17,372 bases of DNA, taken from CADEEL01 sp050246475 (GTDB taxonomy: Bacteria; Pseudomonadota; Alphaproteobacteria; Caulobacterales; Aquidulcibacteraceae). The position numbers and the translations under genes were made by a program. Below, in pieces: positions 6,839 through 14,205 of the stretch. Numbering within the stretch: position 1 is the first letter of the stretch; each line of letters starts with the position of its first letter. The notes beneath the pieces are model-generated. The model made no database searches and was not told where the DNA came from. It saw only the letters and a list, made by a program, of their open reading frames with translations. The stretch is taken from NCBI GenBank assembly GCA_050246475.1, contig JBFWVZ010000019.1, positions 1 to 17,372 on the forward strand. Direction: 5' to 3'.

Positions 6839-7279
6839 ATGGAATATCTTCACACGATGGTGCGCGTGCGCGATCTCGACGCGGCGCTGGACTTCTATTG
6901 CGCGAAGCTCGGCTTGCAGGAGATGCGGCGCGTCACGAACGAGGCCGGGCGGTTTACACTCGTTTTCCTTGCCGCGCCTGGCGATGCCGGGCGCGCAAAG
7001 GAGAACTCCGCGCCGATGGTCGAGCTCACCTATAATTGGGATCCCGAAGATTATGCGGGCGGACGCAATTTCGGACATCTCGCCTATCGCGTCGATAATA
7101 TCTACGATGCTTGCCAGCGCCTTCAAGACGGCGGCGTCACCATCAACCGCCCGCCGCGCGACGGACGCATGGCGTTCGTGCGCTCTCCGGACGGCATTTC
7201 AATCGAGCTGCTGCAAAAGGGCGACGCACTGCCGCCGGCGGAGCCGTGGGCGTCCATGCAAAACACCGGCGCTTGGTGA
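6839..7279 (+). CDS. gloA: glyoxalase I (lactoylglutathione lyase)
   Basis: Converts the hemithioacetal of methylglyoxal and glutathione to S-lactoylglutathione, a cytoplasmic detoxification step. The 146-residue product has two betaalphabetabetabeta repeats and all four metal ligands: His5 in YLHTMVRV, Glu62 in VELTYNW, His80 in FGHLAYRV and Glu123 in SIELLQK, close to His5/Glu56/His74/Glu122 of the E. coli enzyme. The short length suggests the Ni/Co-type bacterial class. The frame is open back to 6776, but that would overlap SemiSWEET; ATG 6839 has GGAGAG seven bases ahead. Residues 49-58 form a loop slightly longer than in E. coli. It probably belongs to one unit with SemiSWEET. Confidence 0.93.
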   Translation: MEYLHTMVRVRDLDAALDFYCAKLGLQEMRRVTNEAGRFTLVFLAAPGDAGRAKENSAPMVELTYNWDPEDYAGGRNFGHLAYRVDNIYDACQRLQDGGVTINRPPRDGRMAFVRSPDGISIELLQKGDALPPAEPWASMQNTGAW

Positions 7280-7282
7280 ACC

Positions 7283-7420
7283 CTATCGGTCGTCTTCTTC
7301 GGGCTCGTCCGGCACAGGCTGCGTGATCGAGGGTGGATCGCTGGCGGGAAATGTATCCTCCAGTTCGCGATCCAGTTCTTCTTCGATTTCGCGTTTGGTT
7401 TTGAGTGGACGTTCGCTCAT
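7283..7420 (-). CDS. 45-residue acidic conserved small protein (DTFPASDPPS motif)
   Basis: A short minus-strand gene lies between gloA and otsB. The product begins MSERPLKTKREIEEELDREL, continues EDTFPASDPPSITQPVPDEP and ends EEDDR. It has a basic N-terminus, a short charged helix (about 7-22), then a Pro/Asp/Glu-rich disordered tail. The core LDRELEDTFPASDPPS matches a motif I recognise from small uncharacterised proteobacterial proteins, which argues for a real gene. AGAGG lies 7 bases before the ATG. Its stop is 3 bp from the convergent gloA stop. Function unknown; no catalytic residues or membrane segment are seen. Confidence 0.72.
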   Translation of the reverse strand: MSERPLKTKREIEEELDRELEDTFPASDPPSITQPVPDEPEEDDR

Positions 7421-7513
7421 CGCGGGCCTCTTTGCTAACATGTGGGCGCCTGGGGCGCGATGGAAAGCCCTTGCCTTGCCGCATGCGCGTGTTCGGCCTA
7501 TCTATCAGGCCTC

Positions 7514-8275
7514 ATGAAATCGGACGGCGCAGCCTCGCAGACGCTTGCGGCGCATAGCGTCGCGCTCGACTTGACGCGCGATGCGCTTTTTCTCGACCTT
7601 GACGGCACGCTTTCGCCTTTTGCTCCAGCGCCGGAGGCCGTTCCGTTCGATCCGGCGCTCTCGCGCCTGCTCGCGCAGATCAGCGCACGTGCACGCAACG
7701 CTCTCGCGATAATCAGTGGGCGGACTATTCGCGACGTTGACAGGATTGTCGGGGGCGCCGTGCGCTGCGTGGCCGGCGTGCATGGACTTGAACGTCGCGC
7801 GGCTGACGGTGCGATCGAGCGCGCGCCGCCTCATCCCAACCTCGCCGCGGCGCGCGCGGCGCTTGGGACTCATTCCGGCGGGGGCGTCGAGATAGAGGAC
7901 AAGAATCTTAGCGTGGCGGTGCATTTTCGCCGTGCGCCCGAAAAGAGCGCCGAACTGCGCGACGCGGCCGTTCGCATCGCGCGAGCCAACGGTCTCACCG
8001 TTCAGTTCGGCCACATGGTCGCGGAGGTCCGTTCCCCGGGACCATCCAAGGGCGACGCACTTAGAGCCTACATGCGCTCTCCCCCCTTTTCCGGCCGGCG
8101 GCCGATCTTCGTCGGCGACGATTTGACCGATGAGCACGCTTTTGACGCGGCCGCTCTGGCCGGCGGCCTCGGGGTGCTCGTCGGACCGGCGCGTGACACG
8201 CGCGCGACGGCGCGGCTTGCCGATGTCGCGGCCGTCCGCGCCTGGCTTCGCCGGCACGCGGAGGAAGGCCAATGA
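7514..8275 (+). CDS. otsB: trehalose-6-phosphate phosphatase
   Basis: Removes phosphate from trehalose-6-phosphate, the second step of the OtsAB pathway. From ATG 7514 the product is 253 residues. HAD-superfamily motifs are complete: nucleophile Asp28 and acid/base Asp30 in LFLDLDGTLSP, motif II ISGR, the cap segment EIEDKNLSVAVHFR, a Lys in PSKGDAL, and the metal-binding VGDDLTDE near residue 208. The frame is open to a GTG at 7442, but family members begin shortly before the first HAD motif; the ribosome-binding site of ATG 7514 is weak (AGG), so the start is uncertain. Its TGA overlaps the otsA ATG (ATGA), so the phosphatase is the first gene and the two are translationally coupled. Confidence 0.93.
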   Translation: MKSDGAASQTLAAHSVALDLTRDALFLDLDGTLSPFAPAPEAVPFDPALSRLLAQISARARNALAIISGRTIRDVDRIVGGAVRCVAGVHGLERRAADGAIERAPPHPNLAAARAALGTHSGGGVEIEDKNLSVAVHFRRAPEKSAELRDAAVRIARANGLTVQFGHMVAEVRSPGPSKGDALRAYMRSPPFSGRRPIFVGDDLTDEHAFDAAALAGGLGVLVGPARDTRATARLADVAAVRAWLRRHAEEGQ

Positions 8276-9696
8276 CCGGGCGGCTCATCGTCATTTCAAA
8301 CCGGGTCAACCCGCCGAACGACGAGGGCGCGGGCACGACCGGCGGGCTCGCCATGGCGCTCGCGTCCGCGCTGCGCGAGTATCAGGGCGTTTGGTTCGGC
8401 TCGAGTGGAGAAACGACGGATAAGTTCACCGGACACCTCTCGATGCAGCGGGTCGGCGGCGTCACAATCGCTCTCGTCGATCTCGAGCCTCAGGACCGTG
8501 ACGAATATTATAATGGCTATGCCAACCGCACGCTTTGGCCGCTCTTTCACCATCGCGTCGATCTCACGGCTTACGAGCGCACCTATGATGAAGGCTATGT
8601 TCGCGTAAACCGGCGCTTCGCCGAAACCGCTCGGCCGCTGGTGGAGCCCGATGATTTCGTCTGGGTGCACGACTACCATCTTATCCCGCTCGCGCGCGAG
8701 CTGCGGCAGATGGGCGTGCAAAACCGCATCGGCTTCTTCCTGCACATACCGTGGCCGGCGCGCCGCTTGTTCGTGACGCTGCCGCGTCATCGCCAGCTCG
8801 CCGAGGCGCTCTTCGCTTATGACCTGATCGGCTTTCAGACGCAGGATTCGCTCGACGCCTTTCGCGACTACGTTTGCGATGAGGCGGGGGGAAAGGCGTT
8901 CGATGACGGACGCCTGGAAGCGTTTGGCAGAACCACGCGCGCCGGCGCTTTTCCCATCGGCATCGATCCGGCCGAGTTCGCGCGCTCCAGTCAGAGCCCT
9001 CAAGCGAGCGAAAGTTTCGCGCGAATGAAGGAGAGCCAGGCAGGACGTAAAATGATCCTTGGCGTCGATCGCCTCGACTATTCGAAAGGCCTTGAGGAGC
9101 GCTTCCTCGCCTATGACCAATTCCTGCACGACAATGCCGACCAGCGGGAGAAGGTTTTTCTGTTACAGATCGCGCCGCCCTCGCGCGACGAAGTGGACGC
9201 CTATCAGGAAATACGCGCGAAACTTGACGCCATCTCGGGCCGTATCAACGGCAACTATGCGACGATCGACTGGGTGCCGGTGCGCTACGTAAACACCTCG
9301 TTTCGCCGAGACGAACTTGCCGGCATTTATCGCGCCGCGCATATCGGGCTCGTCACCCCCCTGCGCGACGGCATGAATCTCGTGGCCAAGGAATATGTCG
9401 CCGCGCAGGATCCAGGCGACCCAGGCGTTCTCATCCTTTCGCGCTTCGCTGGCGCGGCGGCCCAAATGAAGGACGCTCTGATCATCAATCCCTACAGCCG
9501 CGAGGACCTTTCAGACGCGATCAAGCGCGGTCTCACGATGGGCAGGGAGGAGCGGATCCGACGCTGGGAGGCGCTGATGCATGGCGTGCAGACTGACGAT
9601 GTCGCGTCTTGGCGAGATAATTTTGTGCGGGCGCTGCGCGCCGCCGCGATCAACGCACCGCCGTCCACGGCCGCGACAGCAACACGGCGCAATTGA
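8272..9696 (+). CDS. otsA: trehalose-6-phosphate synthase (GT20)
   Basis: Transfers glucose from UDP-glucose to glucose-6-phosphate, the first step of trehalose synthesis. The 474 residues match the E. coli enzyme in length and landmarks: LIVISNRV at the N-terminus with the phosphate-contacting Arg, TTGGLAMAL, WFGSSGE, YYNGYANRTLWPLFH, WVHDYHLIPLARELR, FFLHIPWP, the donor-phosphate pair Arg/Lys in DRLDYSKGLEERF, and TPLRDGMNLVAKEYVAAQ with the conserved Asp and Glu. It follows otsB with an ATGA overlap. The last 47 bases are antisense to the end of the GH15 gene. Trehalose serves as an osmotic, desiccation and heat protectant, often under general stress control, but no EcfG consensus site was found ahead of otsB. 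Confidence 0.96.
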   Translation: MTGRLIVISNRVNPPNDEGAGTTGGLAMALASALREYQGVWFGSSGETTDKFTGHLSMQRVGGVTIALVDLEPQDRDEYYNGYANRTLWPLFHHRVDLTAYERTYDEGYVRVNRRFAETARPLVEPDDFVWVHDYHLIPLARELRQMGVQNRIGFFLHIPWPARRLFVTLPRHRQLAEALFAYDLIGFQTQDSLDAFRDYVCDEAGGKAFDDGRLEAFGRTTRAGAFPIGIDPAEFARSSQSPQASESFARMKESQAGRKMILGVDRLDYSKGLEERFLAYDQFLHDNADQREKVFLLQIAPPSRDEVDAYQEIRAKLDAISGRINGNYATIDWVPVRYVNTSFRRDELAGIYRAAHIGLVTPLRDGMNLVAKEYVAAQDPGDPGVLILSRFAGAAAQMKDALIINPYSREDLSDAIKRGLTMGREERIRRWEALMHGVQTDDVASWRDNFVRALRAAAINAPPSTAATATRRN

Positions 9697-11482
9697 TTAG
9701 GCCGACGAGCGAATAGGTCTGAGGGTAGTTGCCCCACAGCGCCCCGTCCTCAAGGCTCGTATCTTCGGAGAGAAGGCCTGCGGACGTGAGGCGCGAGAGC
9801 ATGTCGGCGAACCATTCGCGCGCCTCCTCCGTGCGACCGGTGCGGGCCAGGGCTTCGATGAACCAGAATGTGCAGAAATTGAACGCCGTCTCCGGGGCGC
9901 CGAAATCGTCGGGCGCGGAGTAGCGCATCAAGTGGCGCCCGCGCGCCAGACTTTCTTCGACGGCGGCCAGTGTCGCGCGATAGCGATCATCATCCGGCGA
10001 CAGGAAGCGCGTCTCGATGAGTTGAAGCAAGCTCGCATCGATCTCGTCGCCGCCGAACGTAGCCGCGAAGCGGCCGAGTTCGGGGCGCCATGCCTCCGCT
10101 TCGATTGTCGCGCCGATTTCGCCGGCGCGCGCACGCCACAGGGCCTCGCGGTCCGGCAGTCCAAGCTTGTTCGCGGCGTTGGCCAGGCGATCGCAGGCCG
10201 CCCAGCACATGACGGCCGAATAAGTATGCACCGCCGCACGCGTGCGGAACTCCCAGAGGCCAGCATCGGGTGCGGCAGCCATTTCGTAGGCTTTGTCACC
10301 AACACGCTCCATGGCGCGAAAATCGTCCACGCCAGAGGGGCGAAGCAGACGCTCGTCGAAGAAGGCCTGCACGCTGGACAGGATTATTTGTCCGTACACG
10401 TCATTTTGACGCTGGACATAGGCTTGGTTTCCCGAGCGGACAGGCCCCATTCCACGATAGCCGGGGAGCGTTTCGATTTGCCGCTCGCTGAGTTCGGCCT
10501 CGTATCCGACGCCGTAGACTGGCTGCATCGCGCCGTCGGCGCTTTGATCGATCAAATTGCGAAGATAAGAGAGGTAGCCTTCGAGAATATCGACCGCGCC
10601 GAGGCGGTTGAGCGCCTGGATCGTATAATAGGCATCGCGCAACCAGCAGAACCGATAATCCCAGTTCCGCCCGCTCCCCGGCGCTTCGGGAATTGACGTG
10701 GTGAGCGCGGCGACGATCGCGCCCGTCTCCTCGTACACGCAGAGCTTCAAGGCGATCGCGGCGCGGATTACTTCATTTTGCCAATCGAGCGGCAGTGTGA
10801 GCGTGCGGACCCAATCGCGCCAGTACGCGGCCGTCTCCTTGGCCATGGCGTTCATCGATGCGGCGAGGTCTCCGACGAAGGACTCGTCGGGGCCGAGATA
10901 GAAGACCTGCTCCTGCTCCAGCAGATAGGAGCGCGCGTTGAGCACGTGCGAGACGGGCGCGTTCGTCGTGAGACGGAGCGTCTTGCCCGAGCCCAGATAC
11001 CGGATGTGGTTGGAGCCCCATGTCCGTTCCGCGTCGCGGGCGCCCCAATCCGCCGTGGGAGCCAGGCGCATACGGATGCGCGGCGAACCGCTCACCGGGC
11101 GGACGATGCGGACGAAGGCGATCGGCCTGAAAACGCGCCCAAGGCGTTTGTACCGAGGGCAAAAATCGACGATCTCGACAACGCCCCCCTTCTCATCAGT
11201 CAACCGCGTCGTCAGGATCGCGGTGTTGCGCGCGTAGCTTTGCTCTGCGGCCGCGAGCCCTTCGAGATCGACGGCCCAGATGCCGCGCGCGGTCTCGCTG
11301 GCGGGATCCTCTCCGCTGAGCAATGCGGAAAAGAAGGGATCGCCGTCCACGCGCGGCGTGCACGCCCAGACGTATCGCCCATATCTGTCTATCAGCGCGC
11401 TCGCCGCGCAATTGCCGACGGGCGCCAAATCAAGGTCGCCGTGTGTTGTATTCGCCAAGTCCCCGACTCCGCTGCCTTGCAC
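9650..11482 (-). CDS. glycoside hydrolase family 15 protein (trehalase or glucoamylase-like)
   Basis: A 610-residue GH15 enzyme with an N-terminal beta-sandwich (about 15-220) and a C-terminal (alpha/alpha)6 barrel. The N-terminus has the family's DLAPVGNCAASALIDRYGR pattern; the barrel has GRNWDYRFCWLRDAY (about 271-285). Both catalytic acids appear present: Glu411 in DAGLWEFR (general acid) and Glu573 in GLLSEDTS (base), followed by WGNYPQTYSLVGLI. No signal peptide, so probably cytoplasmic. Bacterial GH15 proteins beside otsBA include alpha,alpha-trehalases, which would make this the degrading partner, but glucoamylase or isomaltose activity is not excluded. The start is GTG 11482, with no ribosome-binding site; TTG 11458, with GGAG 8 bases ahead, is an alternative. 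It lies 37 bp after the oxidase gene. Confidence 0.92.
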   Translation of the reverse strand: MQGSGVGDLANTTHGDLDLAPVGNCAASALIDRYGRYVWACTPRVDGDPFFSALLSGEDPASETARGIWAVDLEGLAAAEQSYARNTAILTTRLTDEKGGVVEIVDFCPRYKRLGRVFRPIAFVRIVRPVSGSPRIRMRLAPTADWGARDAERTWGSNHIRYLGSGKTLRLTTNAPVSHVLNARSYLLEQEQVFYLGPDESFVGDLAASMNAMAKETAAYWRDWVRTLTLPLDWQNEVIRAAIALKLCVYEETGAIVAALTTSIPEAPGSGRNWDYRFCWLRDAYYTIQALNRLGAVDILEGYLSYLRNLIDQSADGAMQPVYGVGYEAELSERQIETLPGYRGMGPVRSGNQAYVQRQNDVYGQIILSSVQAFFDERLLRPSGVDDFRAMERVGDKAYEMAAAPDAGLWEFRTRAAVHTYSAVMCWAACDRLANAANKLGLPDREALWRARAGEIGATIEAEAWRPELGRFAATFGGDEIDASLLQLIETRFLSPDDDRYRATLAAVEESLARGRHLMRYSAPDDFGAPETAFNFCTFWFIEALARTGRTEEAREWFADMLSRLTSAGLLSEDTSLEDGALWGNYPQTYSLVGLINCAVLLSRPWTAVR

Positions 11483-11519
11483 CGCAATCTAGCCTACACG
11501 CGCCAACGACAAGGCGCTT

Positions 11520-12782
11520 CTAGACTGCGAACAGCGCCGCCAAATGCGCATTCAGGAACTTCCCTGCTGAGTCATGGCTTGCGCGCAAGGCACGAAAGCG
11601 TTCTGCCATCGGATAGAGCAAATCGACATCAGCCCGCGTCAATGTGTGGCGCTTGGCCCAATGGGGACGTCCGCCGTGCGCCCGAAAGATACGTTCGGCG
11701 TCCGCAAAAGGACCGCGCCACGGCATGCGCGCATATTGATGCATGGAGATCGAGGCGCCGGGACCGGCGTTGAATGGGCTCAGCCAGATATCGTCAGCGG
11801 CGGCAAGGCGAAACTCGAACGGAAAGGTCACCGCAAGGTTCTTCCGTTTGATCCAGGCGATCACCTCTTTGAGCGCGCGCCACCCTTCAGAGCGCGGGAG
11901 CTCGTACTCCATTTCTTCGAACTTCACCGTGCGTTCGGAGGGAAATATTCTATACGCCGGGCCGATGCGGCGCGTGTTGAGGCCTGGACGAAGGATAGTT
12001 CGCTGAAGAGGCTTCGTTAGAAACGGCAGCGACGTGCAGAGATCGCAGTAGCGTTTGAACGCGGCGTCGTCATCCTTGCGCTCGCGCATTGGCCGCTCAG
12101 GCGTCGGCGCGACGTTGAGCCGCTTCAGCAAGGCGTGTTCGCCATAGGCAAAGACGAAGAACTCGACATGGCGGTTCGATCCGGCGAGTTCGCTCCAGCG
12201 CTCCTCAATCTCAGCGAGGGGCAAGGTTTCCAGATGCTCTTCGAGGTGATAGGCCGGCAGAACGTCGATCTCGATGGCCAGCGCGATGCCTGTCATGCCT
12301 AGCGAAAGACGCGATGCTTGGTAGAGATCGGGATGTTCTGTCTCGCTCGCCGTGACAATGGACCCATCCGCCAGCATCAGCCGGAAGCCGCGTGCGGCGG
12401 TTGAGAGCGAGCCTAGTTCAGCGCCCGTGCCATGGGTGCCCGTCGCGATCGCGCCGGCGAGCGCTTGGGGATTCACATCTCCCTGATTGATGAGCGAGAG
12501 GCCCTGGGCCCAAAGCGCTTCCGTGAGCTTCGCCAAACTCCAGCCGGCCGGCGCCCAGACGCGGCCGGCGCTTTCACTCGGCGCGATCTCTCGATCGAGC
12601 GCCGCAAGCGAGAGAAGCGTTCCATCCGTTTCGCAGAGCGGCATGAAGGAATGGCCGGCGCCCGCGACGCGCACCTTGTGCGACGCATCGACGATTGCCG
12701 CGAGTTCGGCTTCCGTGCGCGGGCGCGCCATGCGTTGCGGCGCGGCGCGGACGCTGCCGGACCAATTCGACCATGCCGTCAT
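11520..12782 (-). CDS. FAD-linked sugar-1,4-lactone oxidase-type protein (ALO / gulonolactone oxidase family)
   Basis: A 420-residue member of the vanillyl-alcohol oxidase superfamily. The FAD-binding domain begins near residue 15. RVAGAGHSFMPL contains His44, at the position that holds FAD covalently in this family, followed by GAIATGTHGTGAELGS. The C-terminal half is of the D-arabinono-1,4-lactone oxidase type and ends with PHWAKRHTLT (His374-Lys377). Such enzymes oxidise aldono-lactones or alditols with O2 or another acceptor; the substrate cannot be read here. No signal peptide. CGGAGG lies 7 bases before the ATG. The gene starts only 16 bp after the tRNA-Ala 3' end and is 37 bp ahead of the GH15 gene, so all three may share one promoter. 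Confidence 0.88.
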   Translation of the reverse strand: MTAWSNWSGSVRAAPQRMARPRTEAELAAIVDASHKVRVAGAGHSFMPLCETDGTLLSLAALDREIAPSESAGRVWAPAGWSLAKLTEALWAQGLSLINQGDVNPQALAGAIATGTHGTGAELGSLSTAARGFRLMLADGSIVTASETEHPDLYQASRLSLGMTGIALAIEIDVLPAYHLEEHLETLPLAEIEERWSELAGSNRHVEFFVFAYGEHALLKRLNVAPTPERPMRERKDDDAAFKRYCDLCTSLPFLTKPLQRTILRPGLNTRRIGPAYRIFPSERTVKFEEMEYELPRSEGWRALKEVIAWIKRKNLAVTFPFEFRLAAADDIWLSPFNAGPGASISMHQYARMPWRGPFADAERIFRAHGGRPHWAKRHTLTRADVDLLYPMAERFRALRASHDSAGKFLNAHLAALFAV

Positions 12783-12798
12783 GGAGTTGCCTCCGAGC

Positions 12799-12874
<76 letters not shown>

Positions 12875-12890
12875 TCCGTCGGGAGCGGCG

Positions 12891-12918
12891 GGTATAACGC
12901 GGCGCCGGGGGGCGTCAA
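12891..12918 (-). promoter_or_regulatory. sigma-70 type promoter for tRNA-Ala (and probably the oxidase-GH15 genes)
   Basis: On the minus strand TTGACG (12918-12913) and TATACC (12896-12891) are separated by 16 bp, in otherwise very G/C-rich DNA. This places the start point about 10 nt before the tRNA. There is no room for another promoter between the tRNA and the oxidase gene, so this may also supply that mRNA. Confidence 0.6.
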
Positions 12919-12987
12919 GGCGCGCCGCCCTTGCCCCTCAGCGGCGACGCGGGCTAGACGGCCAGTTCGCGCGCACCCGGAGAGACA

Positions 12988-13287
12988 ATGCCCGGCCTCG
13001 TCCCCGCCCTGATCGACATCGTCAACGTCATCCTCAATCTTTTCATCGTCTTGCTGATCGTTCAGGCGGTGCTTTCGTGGCTCATCGCGTTCGACATGAT
13101 CAGCCGGCGCTCGCCGATCGTGGACACGCTCTGGCGCTTCACGACCGCGATCTCCAATCCGGTGCTGCGCCCGCTCAGGCGGATCATTCCGCCGATCTCG
13201 GGCGTCGATCTCGCGCCAATGGTGCTGATCCTTCTGATCATCGCGATTCAGCGTCTGCTGCCCGTCGTGCTGCTCGGAGCCCGCTAA
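12988..13287 (+). CDS. yggT: YggT family integral membrane protein
   Basis: A 99-residue inner-membrane protein with two hydrophobic segments (about 5-32 and 72-97) on either side of a basic middle region. The middle carries the family pattern of a Pro-rich stretch NPVLRPLRRIIPPISGVDLAP just before the second helix. YggT proteins are linked to membrane and osmotic or cell-division roles in other bacteria, but the molecular function is not settled. The start is supported by GGAGAG five to ten bases ahead of the ATG. folD begins 2 bp after its stop, so the two form an operon. The promoter must lie in the 113-bp gap shared with the divergent tRNA-Ala gene; I cannot single it out. Confidence 0.88.
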   Translation: MPGLVPALIDIVNVILNLFIVLLIVQAVLSWLIAFDMISRRSPIVDTLWRFTTAISNPVLRPLRRIIPPISGVDLAPMVLILLIIAIQRLLPVVLLGAR

Positions 13288-13289
13288 AG

Positions 13290-14189
13290 GTGAGCGCTGC
13301 GCTGATCGACGGAAACGCCATCGCGGCCGACATTCGCGAGAAGGTTAAGCAAGCAGCGGAGACGTTGCGGGCGCAATACGGGGCCGCGCCCGAGCTTGCG
13401 GTGATGCTCGTCGGCGAGGATCCCGCCAGCCAGATCTATGTGCGCAACAAGGTGCGCGACACCGAGCAGGCCTCGATGCGCTCGCACGAGATCCGCCTGC
13501 CGGCGGAGACGACGGAAGCGGATGTGGTCTCGCGCGTGCGCACGCTCTCCGCCGATCCCGACATTGACGGCGTGCTTGTGCAGTTGCCGCTTCCGAAGCA
13601 CATCCATGAGGCACGCGTGCTCGCGGCGCTCGACCCGGCGAAAGACGTCGATGGACTGACGGAACTGAGCGCGGGGCGCCTCGTGCTCGGCAAGGAGGGC
13701 TTGCGGCCCTGCACGCCGAGCGGCTCCGTCATTCTCGCACATAGCGTGGCGAAAGATTTGACCGGCGCGCATTGCGTTGTGATTGGGCGCTCCATCCTCG
13801 TCGGCAAACCGACCGCCCTCCTCTTCCTCGAGCAGAACTGCACGGTCTCAATGGCGCACTCGAGAACGCGCGATTTGCCCGCGCTCTGCCGAGAGGCGGA
13901 TATTCTTGTGGCGGCGGTTGGTCGCGCGGAGATGGTGCGCGGCGATTGGGTGAAGCCAGGGGCGATCGTCATCGATGTCGGGATCAACCGCATTCCCGCG
14001 CCCGAGAAAGGCGAAGGCAAGACGCGCGTCGTGGGCGATGTCGCGTTTGCCGAAGCGAAAGAGGTCGCGCGGGCGATTACGCCTGTGCCAGGCGGCGTCG
14101 GCCCGATGACGCGCGCCTGCCTGCTGCGCAACACTGTCTTCGCGGCATGCGCGCGGCGGGGATGGGAAGTCCCCGCCGCGCTCGCCTAA
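13290..14189 (+). CDS. folD: methylenetetrahydrofolate dehydrogenase / methenyltetrahydrofolate cyclohydrolase
   Basis: A bifunctional folate enzyme that interconverts 5,10-methylene- and 10-formyl-tetrahydrofolate with NADP+. From GTG 13290 the product is 299 residues (E. coli: 288) and the active-site numbering coincides: Tyr50 and Lys54 in IYVRNKVRD, Gln98 in VLVQLPLP, Asp121 in KDVDGLTE. The nucleotide-binding segment VVIGRSILVGKP and the C-terminal signature PVPGGVGPMT are intact. The frame is open far upstream (to 13077), but that overlaps yggT. GTG 13290, two bases after the yggT stop with GGAG 10 bases ahead, gives the family's normal N-terminus (ALIDGNAIAADIREKV). The gene ends 16 bp from the convergent permease gene. 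Confidence 0.96.
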   Translation: MSAALIDGNAIAADIREKVKQAAETLRAQYGAAPELAVMLVGEDPASQIYVRNKVRDTEQASMRSHEIRLPAETTEADVVSRVRTLSADPDIDGVLVQLPLPKHIHEARVLAALDPAKDVDGLTELSAGRLVLGKEGLRPCTPSGSVILAHSVAKDLTGAHCVVIGRSILVGKPTALLFLEQNCTVSMAHSRTRDLPALCREADILVAAVGRAEMVRGDWVKPGAIVIDVGINRIPAPEKGEGKTRVVGDVAFAEAKEVARAITPVPGGVGPMTRACLLRNTVFAACARRGWEVPAALA

Positions 14190-14205
14190 ACGATCGGGCG
14201 CCCGC

